Counted from the stretch's first letter, positions 1 through 8,906 are shown. The stretch: DNA of 64,000 bases from Deltaproteobacteria bacterium (GCA_020632695.1 JACKFB010000016.1:62001-126000); one strand, 5' to 3'. Translations and numbers: made by a program. The notes: generated by a model from the letters alone, not told the origin.

Positions 1-292
1 ACATCGAGGTGCCGCGCACCGTGCGCACGCCCGGGACGCCCAGCAGCGCCACGGTCAGCGGGTAGGTGAGCTGGTCCTCGACGTCGGTGGGGCTGCGGCC
101 GGGCCACGGCGTGTAGACGATCTGCTGGGCCTCGCCGTAGTCGGGGATGGCGTCCACCGGCACGGGCAGGCTCGGCAGCGGGCCCAGGTCCCAGCCGAAG
201 GGCGCCGAGGCCAGCCCGCCCAGCGTGAGCACCAGCACCAGCAGCACGGCCACCAGCCGCGTCTCGAGCAGGGTCTCGAAGAGGCGCTTCAT
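1..292 (-). CDS. cusA: CusA/CzcA-type heavy-metal RND efflux permease (5' part, cut by window edge)
   Basis: Inner-membrane proton/metal antiporter of the HME-RND family, the pump of a CusCBA-type complex exporting Cu/Ag or similar ions. Only the first 97 codons are inside the window. They show the usual N-terminus: a positively charged start, one hydrophobic helix (about residues 12-30), then the porter-domain start with the motifs DAIPDYG, PGRSP, VEDQLTYPL and VPGVRTVRG that mark this subfamily. The ATG (complement of 290-292) overlaps the TGA of the adaptor gene as ATGA, so translation is probably coupled. Metal specificity cannot be read because the Met/Asp/Glu residues of the membrane domain lie outside the window. 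Confidence 0.9.
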   Translation of the reverse strand, partial: MKRLFETLLETRLVAVLLVLVLTLGGLASAPFGWDLGPLPSLPVPVDAIPDYGEAQQIVYTPWPGRSPTDVEDQLTYPLTVALLGVPGVRTVRGTSM

Positions 293-2259
293 GGCGTCTC
301 TCCGGCGCCCTCACCTCGCAGCTCGACGTCGCCGCAGCGCAGCATGGCGGGGCCGTAGTACGGGTTGGCCACCGCGCCCGGCGCCTGGAGCCAGAGCGCG
401 CCGGCGCCTTCGCGCGCCATCGGACAGCGCACCATCTCCCAGGGGCGGCTCAGCCCGGCTCCCCAGGTCCGCAGCAGCGGCTCGAGGCCGTCCATGAAGC
501 GCCCGAGCGCAGCGCGCTGGCCGGTGAGGTCGGTGCTCCCGCGCAGCGCCTCGGCGGCCGCGAGCAGCGCGGGGTCCAGCGGTCCTGGCGCCACCGCGGC
601 GAGCTCGGTGGTCGCCTCCCCGAGGGGTCCGACCAGCCCGCGCGCCGCCTCGAGGTCGTCCGCCGCCAGCGCCGCGGTCAGGCGCGCCACGCGGGACACC
701 GTGGCGTCCAGCGCCGCCGTGAACGCAGGCGTCGCCTCGCCGCCAGGGGGCGGCGCCTGGGCCGCCGGCGCCGCGTGCCCGTGCTCGTGCGCCTCCGCCT
801 GCGAGTCCAGCGTCATCATCGAGGTGTCGCCGCGGATCTGCAGTGCGCTGTCCAGCTTGAAGGCGCCCTCCCGCACCACGCGCTCGCCCTCGACGAGACC
901 CGAGCGCACCACCACCCCGTCGGCGACCCGCGGCCCCAACTCGACCTCGCGCAGCGCGTAGGTGGGGCGTTCCCGGTCGGGCACCTCGACGAAGACCACC
1001 GTCCGCTTGCCGGTCCAAAGCGGCGCGGTGGCGGGGATCACCAACGGCAGCACCCCGCCCGCCTCGGCGCGGAGCTGCGGGCCGACCAGCCAGTGCTCCT
1101 CGGCCGGCACCAGCGGCATCCCGCACACCTCGCAGCGCCCGGGCGCGTCGGCGACGACCTCGGGGTGCATCGGCGAGATCCACTTGCCCGCCAGCCCCGA
1201 CACCGCCGACGCGCCGCCGCCGCCCACCGAGGCCGACACCCGCCCGCGCACGAACATGCCGGGCTTCAGGGCCTCGCCGGGGTTGTCCACGGCCACGCGC
1301 ACCGGGACGGTGCGGGTCCGGGGATCCAGGGTCGGCGAGATGAAGCTCACGGTGCCGGAGATGGACGGCCCCGGCGCGGCCTCCGCCTCGATGGCGACCT
1401 CCTGGCCGTATCGCAGCCACCGCAGCTCGGACTCGTGCGCGTCGAGGATGACCCACACGCGCGACAGGTCGGCGATCGTGTAGATGGGGCTCCCGGTCTC
1501 GACGTACTCGCCCTGCAGCGCGCTCTTCGCGGTCACGGTGCCGCCGATGGGCGCGTAGATTGTGACCGTGCGGCGCGGCTTCCGGTCCGAGGCCACCTGG
1601 CGGATCTGCCACTCGCGCAGACCCCACAGCCGCAGCTTCTGGCGCGCCGCCTCGGCCGCCAGCTTCGCGCCCTCGGCGGCCTCACCGCCCAGCGGCTCCA
1701 TGCGCCGGGCCAGGCGCGCCGCCTCCACGTAGTCCTGCTGCGCCACGTAGAGCTCGGGGCTGTAGAGCTCGAAGAGGTGGTCGCCCTTCTCCACCCGGGT
1801 CCCGGTGGCGTCGACGAACATGCGCTCGATGCGCCCGCCCAGCCACGCGGTGATGGTGGCGACGCGCGTCTCGTCCAGGGCGATGCGCCCGGTCAGGCGC
1901 AGGTCGACGCTGGCCGGACGGCGCTCGACCGACGCGGTCTGGATGCGCGCCAGGGCCTGGGCCTCCGGGCTGAGCGACACCTCCGCGCTCGGCTGGGCGG
2001 CGGCCTCGGCGGACGCGAGGATCAGGTCCATGCCGCAGATGGGGCACTGCCCGGGCTCCGGCAGCCGGATCTGGGGGTGCATGGCGCAGGTGTAGACCGG
2101 CGCCTTCGCCGGTTCGCCCTCGCCGTCGTCCGCAGCAGTGCCCGCGAGGCCTCGAGGCGCAGGCGGGGTCGCCGGCGGCGCCGCCACGAACATGCCGGCC
2201 ACGGCGCCCACCAGGAGCGCCGCCACGATGGCCGCGGGGATCATGAACCGCCTCATCAT
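289..2259 (-). CDS. cusB: CusB-type periplasmic adaptor with two heavy-metal-binding domains and a DUF3347-like tail
   Basis: Membrane fusion protein (656 aa) linking the RND pump to the outer-membrane channel. In order: N-terminal membrane anchor (about 5-28); a heavy-metal-binding (HMBD/YHS-like) zinc-ribbon at 56-80 (YTCAMHP, then CPICGM); barrel-sandwich and beta-barrel adaptor domains (about 115-345, with VDLRLTGRI, TIYAPIGGTV, GEYVETG, LKPGMFV); a second metal-binding ribbon inserted at 360-383 (SPMHPE, CEVCGM); the remaining membrane-proximal domain to about 485; a His-rich linker (490-495); and a C-terminal helical domain (511-645) ending in VRCPMA, ANPYYG and LRCG, typical of DUF3347. 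Two ribbons plus DUF3347 in one adaptor is more than the usual single ribbon. The start has a strong GGAGGAGG site and overlaps the TolC stop as ATGA. Confidence 0.92.
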   Translation of the reverse strand: MMRRFMIPAAIVAALLVGAVAGMFVAAPPATPPAPRGLAGTAADDGEGEPAKAPVYTCAMHPQIRLPEPGQCPICGMDLILASAEAAAQPSAEVSLSPEAQALARIQTASVERRPASVDLRLTGRIALDETRVATITAWLGGRIERMFVDATGTRVEKGDHLFELYSPELYVAQQDYVEAARLARRMEPLGGEAAEGAKLAAEAARQKLRLWGLREWQIRQVASDRKPRRTVTIYAPIGGTVTAKSALQGEYVETGSPIYTIADLSRVWVILDAHESELRWLRYGQEVAIEAEAAPGPSISGTVSFISPTLDPRTRTVPVRVAVDNPGEALKPGMFVRGRVSASVGGGGASAVSGLAGKWISPMHPEVVADAPGRCEVCGMPLVPAEEHWLVGPQLRAEAGGVLPLVIPATAPLWTGKRTVVFVEVPDRERPTYALREVELGPRVADGVVVRSGLVEGERVVREGAFKLDSALQIRGDTSMMTLDSQAEAHEHGHAAPAAQAPPPGGEATPAFTAALDATVSRVARLTAALAADDLEAARGLVGPLGEATTELAAVAPGPLDPALLAAAEALRGSTDLTGQRAALGRFMDGLEPLLRTWGAGLSRPWEMVRCPMAREGAGALWLQAPGAVANPYYGPAMLRCGDVELRGEGAGETP

Positions 2260-3590
2260 CGCACCTCCTCCCCGACCAGCGCCTCCAGGTCCGCCACCGC
2301 GCGCACGCGCTCGGCCTGGGCCTGCAGCCACTCGACCCGGTAGCGCAGCAGCATCTCCTCCAGCTCGGTCACCGCGCTCAAGGCGCCCCGCCCCGCCTCG
2401 TAGGACGCCAGCGCCGCGTTGAGCGCCGCGTGGGCCGAGGGGATGAGCTGCTCCTGATTGAGCGCGGCCCGCCGCGAGGCCCCCGCGAAGCTCGCCACCA
2501 CGCGCGCCAGCTCGGCCTGGGCGTTCGACAGCGCCTGGTCCCGCCGCGCCTCGGCTGCCTGGACCCGCGCCCGCGCCGCCTCGGCCTCCGCGCCGTAGGA
2601 GCGCGTCCACAGCGGCACGCGGATGCCGGCGCTCACCATCACCGCGTCCTTGCCCGAGTCGGCCACGCCGGGCATCCGCGCCTCGCCCACCACCGTCCAG
2701 TCCGCGCCCAGCGTGAACGAGGGCCATCGCCGCGACGCGACCTGCTCCACGGAGGCCTGGGCGGCGCCGACCGCCGCGGCCGCCACGCCCAGCTCCGGGT
2801 TCTGCGCCAGCTTGGGCCGCAAGGCCGCCTCGGTCGGCAGCGCGGCGGGCAGCTCCTCCATCGCCGCGAGCGCCAGCGGCACGTCGGGCGCCACGCCGGC
2901 CAGGGCCCGGATCCGCGCGGCGAGGGTGAGGGCCCGCTCGCCCAGCGTCGCCTCCTTGTCGCGCAGCTCCGTGCGCCGCAGCATCAGGCGGGCCAGATCG
3001 TCCACGCCGGCCATCCCGGCGCTCACCCGCGCCCGCGCCGACGCCGCCGCCCGCTCGAGCAGGGCGTCCACCGTCCGCAGGACCTCGCGCGTGCCCTCGA
3101 CCGCCGCCAGCTCGGCCCAGGGCCGGCGCAGCTCGGCGCGCACCCGGTGGCGCATCGCCTCGAAGCGGCGGCGCGCCACGTCGGCCCGCGCCGCGGCCGC
3201 CATCGTCGCCCTGCCCTGCGCCGCCGGCCAGGGGAAGCCCTGCATCACACCCAGGCGCTGGATCTGCGGCCCCACGCGGGTCTCGACCGAGCGCAGGAAC
3301 ACGCCGTAGGTCACGGTCGGCTCCGGCAGGCGGGCGGCCACGGGCACCTCGAGGCTGGCGGCGCGGGCCTCGTGCCAGGCGGCGCGCAGCTCCGGGTTGT
3401 GCAGCGACGCGGAGACCAGCAGCTCGGGCAGGCCCAGCGGCGTGGACGGGTCGGGAGGCTGCTCGGAGCCGGCGGTCGGCGCGGGGCCCAGGGCATCCAG
3501 CTCGGCGAGGAGCGTGTGGCTCCGCGACGCGGCGCAGGCAGCGAGCGGCGAGATGAGGATCAGCAGCAGAGCGGGAGCGCGTGAGCGCAT
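2256..3590 (-). CDS. TolC/CusC-type outer-membrane efflux lipoprotein
   Basis: Outer-membrane factor (444 aa) forming the exit duct of the metal efflux complex. The signal peptide ends in a lipobox (LAAC, Cys19). The rest is Ala/Arg/Glu-rich and helical, with the two repeated coiled-coil OEP halves of this family (about 50-240 and 255-440): SASLHNPELRAAW opens the first and LAQNPELGVAAAAV the second. The ATG has a GGAGG site six bases upstream. It is the first large gene of the operon, and its stop overlaps the adaptor start. Substrate range follows from the neighbours, not from this protein. Confidence 0.88.
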   Translation of the reverse strand: MRSRAPALLLILISPLAACAASRSHTLLAELDALGPAPTAGSEQPPDPSTPLGLPELLVSASLHNPELRAAWHEARAASLEVPVAARLPEPTVTYGVFLRSVETRVGPQIQRLGVMQGFPWPAAQGRATMAAAARADVARRRFEAMRHRVRAELRRPWAELAAVEGTREVLRTVDALLERAAASARARVSAGMAGVDDLARLMLRRTELRDKEATLGERALTLAARIRALAGVAPDVPLALAAMEELPAALPTEAALRPKLAQNPELGVAAAAVGAAQASVEQVASRRWPSFTLGADWTVVGEARMPGVADSGKDAVMVSAGIRVPLWTRSYGAEAEAARARVQAAEARRDQALSNAQAELARVVASFAGASRRAALNQEQLIPSAHAALNAALASYEAGRGALSAVTELEEMLLRYRVEWLQAQAERVRAVADLEALVGEEVR

Positions 3591-3769
3591 GGCGAGCCTC
3601 CGGAGACCGGTGGAGTCGCGCGGCCCCGGGCGCTCCGCAGGGCACGGCCCGCGCGCGGTGGGACGCGCTCGGCGGGCGTGGGGCCGGCGTAGGCGGGGGC
3701 CTCGGTCGAGGGGGCGGACGGGCGCAGCCTGGCGGCGCAGCGGGGCCCCCCGAAGCGGGGCTCAGCGGC

Positions 3770-4159
3770 TCAGCAGCGCCGGAGCTGCAGCCAGGCCAGT
3801 CGCCGGGCGTGGGTTGGTGGCGGGGCCCGCCGGTGCGCGGCCTCGGCCAGCACCTGGGTGGGGACCCAGGCCGACGCGGCGAGGAGCGCCACCGGCGGCA
3901 GGGCCACCGGGGTGGGGGCGACGAGGTGGGCGCGGGCCGGCGGCTCGATGGGCGCCTGGCTGAGGTGCGGGTCGCAGCAACCCGAGGTGCAGGGCGCCCG
4001 CAGCGCGCCCTGGACGACGCGCTCGGTGCGCGCGGCGGCGCAGCAGGGATGCTGCGAGGCCTGCGCGGCGGCCGGGTCCGGCGAGCACTCGCAGATGGGG
4101 GGCGGGGCCAGGGACAGGCCGACCGCGATCATCACCAGGCTGGCGGCGAGACGCTGCAT
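3770..4159 (-). CDS. Small secreted Cys-rich protein leading the metal-efflux operon
   Basis: A 129-residue protein with an N-terminal hydrophobic segment (about 3-18) and clustered cysteines (CEC, PCC, CTSGCC, final Cys), followed by a Pro/Ala-rich part with a second hydrophobic patch. It lies on the same strand about 180 bp before the TolC-like gene. I do not recognise a domain. Position and cysteines suggest a periplasmic metal-associated factor, but that is inference. The start is uncertain: ATG 4159 is preceded in frame by GTG 4162 and ATG 4177, and no strong ribosome-binding site is visible. It could also be non-coding, though the signal-peptide-like start on the operon strand argues for a gene. 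Confidence 0.5.
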   Translation of the reverse strand: MQRLAASLVMIAVGLSLAPPPICECSPDPAAAQASQHPCCAAARTERVVQGALRAPCTSGCCDPHLSQAPIEPPARAHLVAPTPVALPPVALLAASAWVPTQVLAEAAHRRAPPPTHARRLAWLQLRRC

Positions 4160-4306
4160 CACCCGTCGGCATGGCACGCGGCGGCGGTGGTGTCAACCCG
4201 GCGACGCCGACGGCGGGAGGCGTCGGAGGCGATTGCGGCGGGCGGCGCGAGCGGGGACACTGGCGGTTCGCGGGCCGCGCGGCAGGCCCCCGGGAGGGCG
4301 TGGTCG

Positions 4307-5467
4307 ATGGACTACACGATGCGGTGGGTGGCGGTGGCGGTGGGCGTGGGTGTGGCCGTGAGCGGGTGGGCGGGGTGCGGATCGGAGGGGGGCGGGGGCG
4401 GGGCTGATTCCGGGGCCGGGGCCGAGACCGGGGCCGGGGCCGACTCCGAGACCGGGGCCGAGACCGAGACCGGGGCCGGGGCCGAGACCGATTCCGGGAC
4501 CGAAACCGGGGCCGAGACCGATTCCGGGACCGAAACCGAGGCCGGGGCCGAGGCCGGGGCCGGGGCCGAGACCGGAGGCGAGACCGGGGCCGGGGGCGAG
4601 ACCGGAGGCGAGACCGGGGCCGGGGGCGACACCGACTCCGGCGGCGATGAGGAGGTCGGGCCGCCGGTGCGGGCGGAGTGGCCGCCGCCGGCGCTGCTCG
4701 GCGGGGAGCGGGCGGCCGAGGTGGTGGTGCCGGCGGGGTACGACGGGTTCGGGGCGGTGCCGGCGATCCTGCTGCTGGGCGGCTATGACTACTTCTCGCG
4801 GGACCTGGACGACTGGGTGGAGCTGAGCGCGCGCGTCGATGGGGGCGGCTTCGTGCTGGTGCTGCCGGACGGGCTGGTCGACGAGGACGGGTCGCCCTAC
4901 TGGAACGCGACCGACACCTGCTGCGACTACTACGAGACCGGGGTCGACGACGTGGGGTGGCTCACCGGCATCATCGATGAGCTGCGCGCGCGCTTCGCCA
5001 TCTCGCGGGTCGTGCTCTGGGGGCACTCCGCGGGCGGGTTCATGGCCTATCGACTGGCCTGCGAGATCCCCGAGCGGCTCTCGGCCATCGTCAGCATGGC
5101 CGGCTCGGGGTGGCTGGACCCCGAGGACTGCGCCGTGGCGGATGTGCCGCTCTCGGTGCTGCAGACCCACGGCATGAAGGACGACATCATGCCCTTCGCC
5201 GGCGATGACGAGGCCCCCGGCGCGCTGGAGATGATGCAGCGCTTCGGCGCGCGGGACGGCTGCACACCGTCGAGCTGGGCCTCGGCCGGCACGCCGACCC
5301 CGCTGGTCTTCACAGGCAGCACGACGCTCTGGCGCTACACCCAGGGCTGCGCGCCCGGCACCGACGTCTCGCTCTGGACCTTCTCGGCCGCCGACCACTA
5401 CCCGGAGTTCACCCCCGCCTTCACCGACGCGGTGCTGGATTGGGCGCTCCAACAGGGCGCGCCCTGA
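4307..5467 (+). CDS. LpqC / PHB-depolymerase-like esterase lipoprotein with Glu-Thr-Gly linker
   Basis: Surface or periplasmic alpha/beta-hydrolase (386 aa) of the poly(3-hydroxybutyrate) depolymerase/feruloyl esterase group (COG3509). The signal peptide ends at a lipobox (GWAGC, Cys24). Residues 25-118 are a linker made only of Gly, Ala, Glu, Asp, Thr and Ser. The catalytic domain follows: GHSAGG with Ser241, an acid at Asp292/293 (HGMKDD) and His364 (ADHYPE), with paired cysteines (CC at 205-206). The start has GGGAGGG about ten bases upstream. The linker is encoded by hexanucleotide repeats like the non-coding arrays near 23-25 kb. The substrate is unknown; any short-chain or polymeric ester is possible. 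Confidence 0.85.
   Translation: MDYTMRWVAVAVGVGVAVSGWAGCGSEGGGGGADSGAGAETGAGADSETGAETETGAGAETDSGTETGAETDSGTETEAGAEAGAGAETGGETGAGGETGGETGAGGDTDSGGDEEVGPPVRAEWPPPALLGGERAAEVVVPAGYDGFGAVPAILLLGGYDYFSRDLDDWVELSARVDGGGFVLVLPDGLVDEDGSPYWNATDTCCDYYETGVDDVGWLTGIIDELRARFAISRVVLWGHSAGGFMAYRLACEIPERLSAIVSMAGSGWLDPEDCAVADVPLSVLQTHGMKDDIMPFAGDDEAPGALEMMQRFGARDGCTPSSWASAGTPTPLVFTGSTTLWRYTQGCAPGTDVSLWTFSAADHYPEFTPAFTDAVLDWALQQGAP
4405..4660 (+). repeat. Hexanucleotide array coding the esterase linker
   Basis: About 250 bp built from imperfect six-base units (GAGACC, GGGGCC, GACTCC, GAAACC) that keep frame and encode Glu-Thr, Gly-Ala and Asp-Ser pairs. Unit length is a multiple of three, so copy-number change would lengthen or shorten the linker without a frameshift. 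The same unit family forms the arrays at 23.3 and 24.7 kb. Confidence 0.85.
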
Positions 5468-5470
5468 AGC

Positions 5471-7180
5471 TCAGCGGCGGTCCACGCCGATGAGGCGCGG
5501 CTCGGCGGTGGCCGGGTCCACGGCCAGATGCAGCCACACCGGCTCCAGGAGCTGGTCTCCGCGCCGGGTCACCACGCTGACGATGGTGTAGCGCTCGGCT
5601 CCGTCGGCCGCCGGCACACCCGCGGCGCAGAAGGCTCCGTCCTCGCTCGCCTCGACCGTCTGCTCCCAGCCGGTGGCGTCACCCGCCGCGTCCCAGGTGG
5701 ACAGCTCATAGCGCGTGGGCGGCGGGGCGCTCCCTTCGTCACCTGGCGCCAGGCCCGACGCCAGCAGCAGGTCGCGTCCGCAGATCCTCCAGCGGGCCTG
5801 GGCGCCCGCGCCCGTCTCGGGGCTGACGGCGAAGTCGGCCAGCGGATCGACCTGCTGGAACCAATACCGCAGGGTCATGTTCCGCCGCGCCCACAGCGCG
5901 CGCTCCAGGTACTCCACGGTGCGAGGATCGCTGTAGCGCCCGGCCGCCACCGCCTCCCGGATGTGCTCGGGCGTGACGCGGGCGAGCACCCGCGCGGCCC
6001 AGAACCCGTCGAAGCGGTCGGTGTAGTCGAAGGGGGTGTAGGGGATGGCGGGTGAGTAGATGTCGGGGCGGAAGCGGTCGATGGGGAAGCGCCACAGCCC
6101 CCGCAGGCCCACCGGCTCGATGCCCTCCCAGGGGCGCCGGTACAGCCCGAAGGTGAGCGTGGAGATCGCCGCCCAGCGGTAGCTGAAGCGCGGCGCGAAG
6201 CCGTCGGAGCTCTCGCGGAGGCCATGGTCCTTGCCGCCCAGGGCCAGGCCGAAGTCCACCAGGTGGTGACGGACGAAGCGGCGCCCCGAGCCAGGCGGCT
6301 CCTCCACCAGCATGTCCAGGGTGTTGCCCAGCTTGATGTCGGTGTGGCCCAGCCAGTTGAAGAAGATGGCCTGCGCGCGCACGTCGCGCCGGTGCTGGTG
6401 GGGCACCCGGTCGTTGGGGTCGCCGGGGCGCGTCCCCATCAGGGCGTAGCCTCCCAGCGGCTCGCCGGCGAGCATCCGGCTGACCAGCGCGCGGTAGCCG
6501 CCGTCGGGCTGGCGCGCGACCAGGGCCAGGGTCTGGTCGATGTCCGCCGCGTCGGGGCGGTGGGCGTCGTCGGCCGGGTCGGGCGCCACCACCTGCAGAT
6601 CGGCGCGTCGGATCTCGATGACGTGGTCCTCGGGCACGTCGTAGCCGACCAGCCAGAGCAGCCGCGACACCACCGCGTCGGCGCCGGTCTGCAGCTCGGG
6701 CGCCTCCGGCTCGTCGAACTTCAGCAGGTAGCGGCGGCCGCGCGGGTCGCGGATGATGAAGCCCGGCTCGCCGCCGCCGTGCTTGGCGTCCAGCACGTCG
6801 AAGGGGCCCGACGGCGGGTCGCCGCGGCGCAGCTCCGCGGCGGGCACCGGGCGCACTCCGACCCGGTTGTGGAACCAGGTGGAGTCCGGGACCTCGCCCA
6901 GGGCGTTGATGTTCTGCGCTTCGACCCGCGGCAGGAACTGGAGGGTGTGCAGCACCGGCGCGCGGAAGAGGTGGTCGACGGCGTAGGCGCCGCGCTCGGA
7001 GCGGGTGGGCTGCGGAGGCTCGGGGACGGGCCGGCGGTCGTCGACGCGCGTGACCACGGGGCGGTTGGCGAAGCGCAGCGCGCCCATGGGGCCAGCGCCG
7101 CAGGCCGCCAGCGCCGCGGGCAGCGTGGCCACGAGCAGCAGGGTCGCTGCGCGGGCGCCGGGTCGGTCAGAAGGTCGCAC
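5471..7180 (-). CDS. Exported lipoprotein with protein-kinase-like motifs, partner of a BamA-like barrel
   Basis: A 569-residue predicted lipoprotein; the signal peptide ends in LAAC (Cys27). I know no named family for it. Three motifs have the order and spacing of a kinase fold: a beta-strand lysine (YLLKF, Lys154), a catalytic-loop-like segment fitting H-x-D-x-K-x-x-N (His279, Asp281, Lys283, Asn286), and DFGLA at 309-313. An N-terminal block contains NINALGEVPDS and a C-terminal beta-rich domain (about 450-569) follows. The chosen GTG overlaps the end of the upstream barrel gene by 14 bp and gives a clean signal peptide; the longer ATG at 7228 would not. The stop lies 3 bp from the convergent esterase stop. 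Kinase activity outside the cytoplasm would need a phosphate donor there, so a pseudokinase or other ligand-binding role is possible. Confidence 0.7.
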   Translation of the reverse strand: MRPSDRPGARAATLLLVATLPAALAACGAGPMGALRFANRPVVTRVDDRRPVPEPPQPTRSERGAYAVDHLFRAPVLHTLQFLPRVEAQNINALGEVPDSTWFHNRVGVRPVPAAELRRGDPPSGPFDVLDAKHGGGEPGFIIRDPRGRRYLLKFDEPEAPELQTGADAVVSRLLWLVGYDVPEDHVIEIRRADLQVVAPDPADDAHRPDAADIDQTLALVARQPDGGYRALVSRMLAGEPLGGYALMGTRPGDPNDRVPHQHRRDVRAQAIFFNWLGHTDIKLGNTLDMLVEEPPGSGRRFVRHHLVDFGLALGGKDHGLRESSDGFAPRFSYRWAAISTLTFGLYRRPWEGIEPVGLRGLWRFPIDRFRPDIYSPAIPYTPFDYTDRFDGFWAARVLARVTPEHIREAVAAGRYSDPRTVEYLERALWARRNMTLRYWFQQVDPLADFAVSPETGAGAQARWRICGRDLLLASGLAPGDEGSAPPPTRYELSTWDAAGDATGWEQTVEASEDGAFCAAGVPAADGAERYTIVSVVTRRGDQLLEPVWLHLAVDPATAEPRLIGVDRR

Positions 7181-8636
7181 GGCGGACGCTCTGCGGGTCG
7201 AGGTTGAGGCTGAAGTGCACGCCCCCATCGATGGAGCTGGCGAGCTGGAGCGACAGGATGAACGCGCGCGAGGTGACGACGTCGATGCCGAAGCCGAAGC
7301 CCAGGCGGAGGCCGCGGGGCGAGAGATCCTCGAAGCGGCGCCAGGCGCGGCCGGCGTCGACGAAGACGTAGCCCGCCAGGTTGTGCTGGATCGGGTAGCG
7401 ATACTCGGCGGTGGCCAGGGCCGTCAGGCGTCCGCGGAAGCGGTCGCGCGTGTAGCCGCGGAGGAAGACCGGGCCGCCAAGCGTCGGGTAGTCGTCGAAG
7501 GGGATGTGGTCATAGGCGCCGATGACCGAGTCGACGCGCAGGCGCAGGCGCAGCACGCGGTCCCCGCGCCACAGGTTGATGAAGGGCTGCACGTCGAAGC
7601 CCGCGCGGGCATGGTCCGAGGGCGTGGCCCGCACGCCGGTCGCGTAGCCCACCCAGGTCTCGAGCCAGACGCCGCTCGAGGCCAGGATCGGCGGCCAGTC
7701 CGAGCGCATCGAGCGCCTGCCGTCGAAGGTGAGGGCCAGCTCGTTGTAGTTCTCGCGCACGACGTCGCCGAAGCCGACCAGGCTCCCGAGCGCGTAGGCG
7801 TCGGGCAGCGGCGCCCCCTCGCCGTCCGGATCCGCCTCCAGTCGCCGGAAGGACCAGGCGTGGCTCCACCGGAGCTCGGTGCGGGGCCGGAGATCGACGC
7901 GGGTGTCCAGGCGCACCCAGCCGCGCCGCTCGCGATAGCTGCTGCGCACGGCGCTGTCGCTGCGGCGCAGGTCCACCGGGGCGCCGGCCGTCTCCGGGGC
8001 CACGGTGTCGCGATTGCCCAGCCCGTTGAAGCGCGTGCTGCCCAGCCGCTCCCAGCCGCCGGACAGCCGCACCCGCACCCGCGAGGTGAAGCGCTCGCCC
8101 GAGTCCAGGCTGCCCTCGTAGCGCTGTTCGTAGCGCCCGCCGAAGCCGGCCCGCACGCTCAGATGCTCCTGGCGACCGAAGAGGTCCTTGTGCACCAGGC
8201 GCGCGCCGACGTTGAGGCCGAACCCGGTCTCGATGAACGCGGTGGGGAAGACGCCGAAGGTCCTCTCGTCGTTGAAGAACACCTCGGTGAAGCGCTCGCG
8301 GAGCTGGTACCTGCTGGCGACCCAGGCGGCCCCGAGCACCGGCAGCGTCGCGACGTCGATGACCATCCGCGGGATGAAGAAGATCGTGCGCGGCACCCAG
8401 AGCAGCCATCGAGCGCGGTGCCTCGCCGGCACCCGGACCCCGCGCGCCTCGCCCGGCAAGCTCTGGCCCTCGTGGGCGTCCTCGGCCGCGGCCTCGGCGT
8501 AGACCTCGGCCTGCGTCGCCCCATCTCCCGGGGCTTCATCGGGCGGCGCGGCGCCCGCACCGGCGCCCGTGAAACAGCACACCAACGCCAGGCATGCCGC
8601 CGCAAGCCGGACGCCACCTCTGCAGACGGATCTCAC
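7167..8636 (-). CDS. Omp85/BamA-TamA-like outer-membrane beta-barrel protein
   Basis: Outer-membrane barrel (489 aa) with a signal peptide (hydrophobic 10-24, AGA cleavage) and a short linker, then a region with TIFFIPRMV and a 16-strand-type barrel of alternating aromatic/basic strands. The C-terminal third carries the surface-antigen signature GGPVFLRGY followed by a strand pattern like that of BamA (TALATAEYRYP, YVFVDAGRAW). No POTRA repeats are visible, so this is a POTRA-less member rather than BamA itself. The start is GTG 8636 with AGAAGG about 12 bases upstream; an upstream start cannot be excluded. It is co-transcribed with the kinase-like lipoprotein, which suggests they work together at the outer membrane. 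Confidence 0.8.
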   Translation of the reverse strand: MRSVCRGGVRLAAACLALVCCFTGAGAGAAPPDEAPGDGATQAEVYAEAAAEDAHEGQSLPGEARGVRVPARHRARWLLWVPRTIFFIPRMVIDVATLPVLGAAWVASRYQLRERFTEVFFNDERTFGVFPTAFIETGFGLNVGARLVHKDLFGRQEHLSVRAGFGGRYEQRYEGSLDSGERFTSRVRVRLSGGWERLGSTRFNGLGNRDTVAPETAGAPVDLRRSDSAVRSSYRERRGWVRLDTRVDLRPRTELRWSHAWSFRRLEADPDGEGAPLPDAYALGSLVGFGDVVRENYNELALTFDGRRSMRSDWPPILASSGVWLETWVGYATGVRATPSDHARAGFDVQPFINLWRGDRVLRLRLRVDSVIGAYDHIPFDDYPTLGGPVFLRGYTRDRFRGRLTALATAEYRYPIQHNLAGYVFVDAGRAWRRFEDLSPRGLRLGFGFGIDVVTSRAFILSLQLASSIDGGVHFSLNLDPQSVRRATF

Positions 8637-8906
8637 GGAGTCCCGATGCCTTCTCTCGTCGCGTGCGGCGCGCAACGAATCGTCCCAGATTCGCCCGCAG
8701 ACGACAACCCGCAGACCCGCAGCGGCAGGGCGCTGCACTCGGGTCCCCTTGGACGCGGGCGCCGGTCGACGTAGGCTCGGACGATCACCTGGCCGGAGCT
8801 TCCCGGGGGAACCCCGCGGGCTGCCCCGGTGTCCGCCCCAGGAACCTGTCGGTGCTCCCAACCGGGAGCCCGGCGTCGCTCCCACCCGCCCTCTCGGAGG
8901 TATCCC

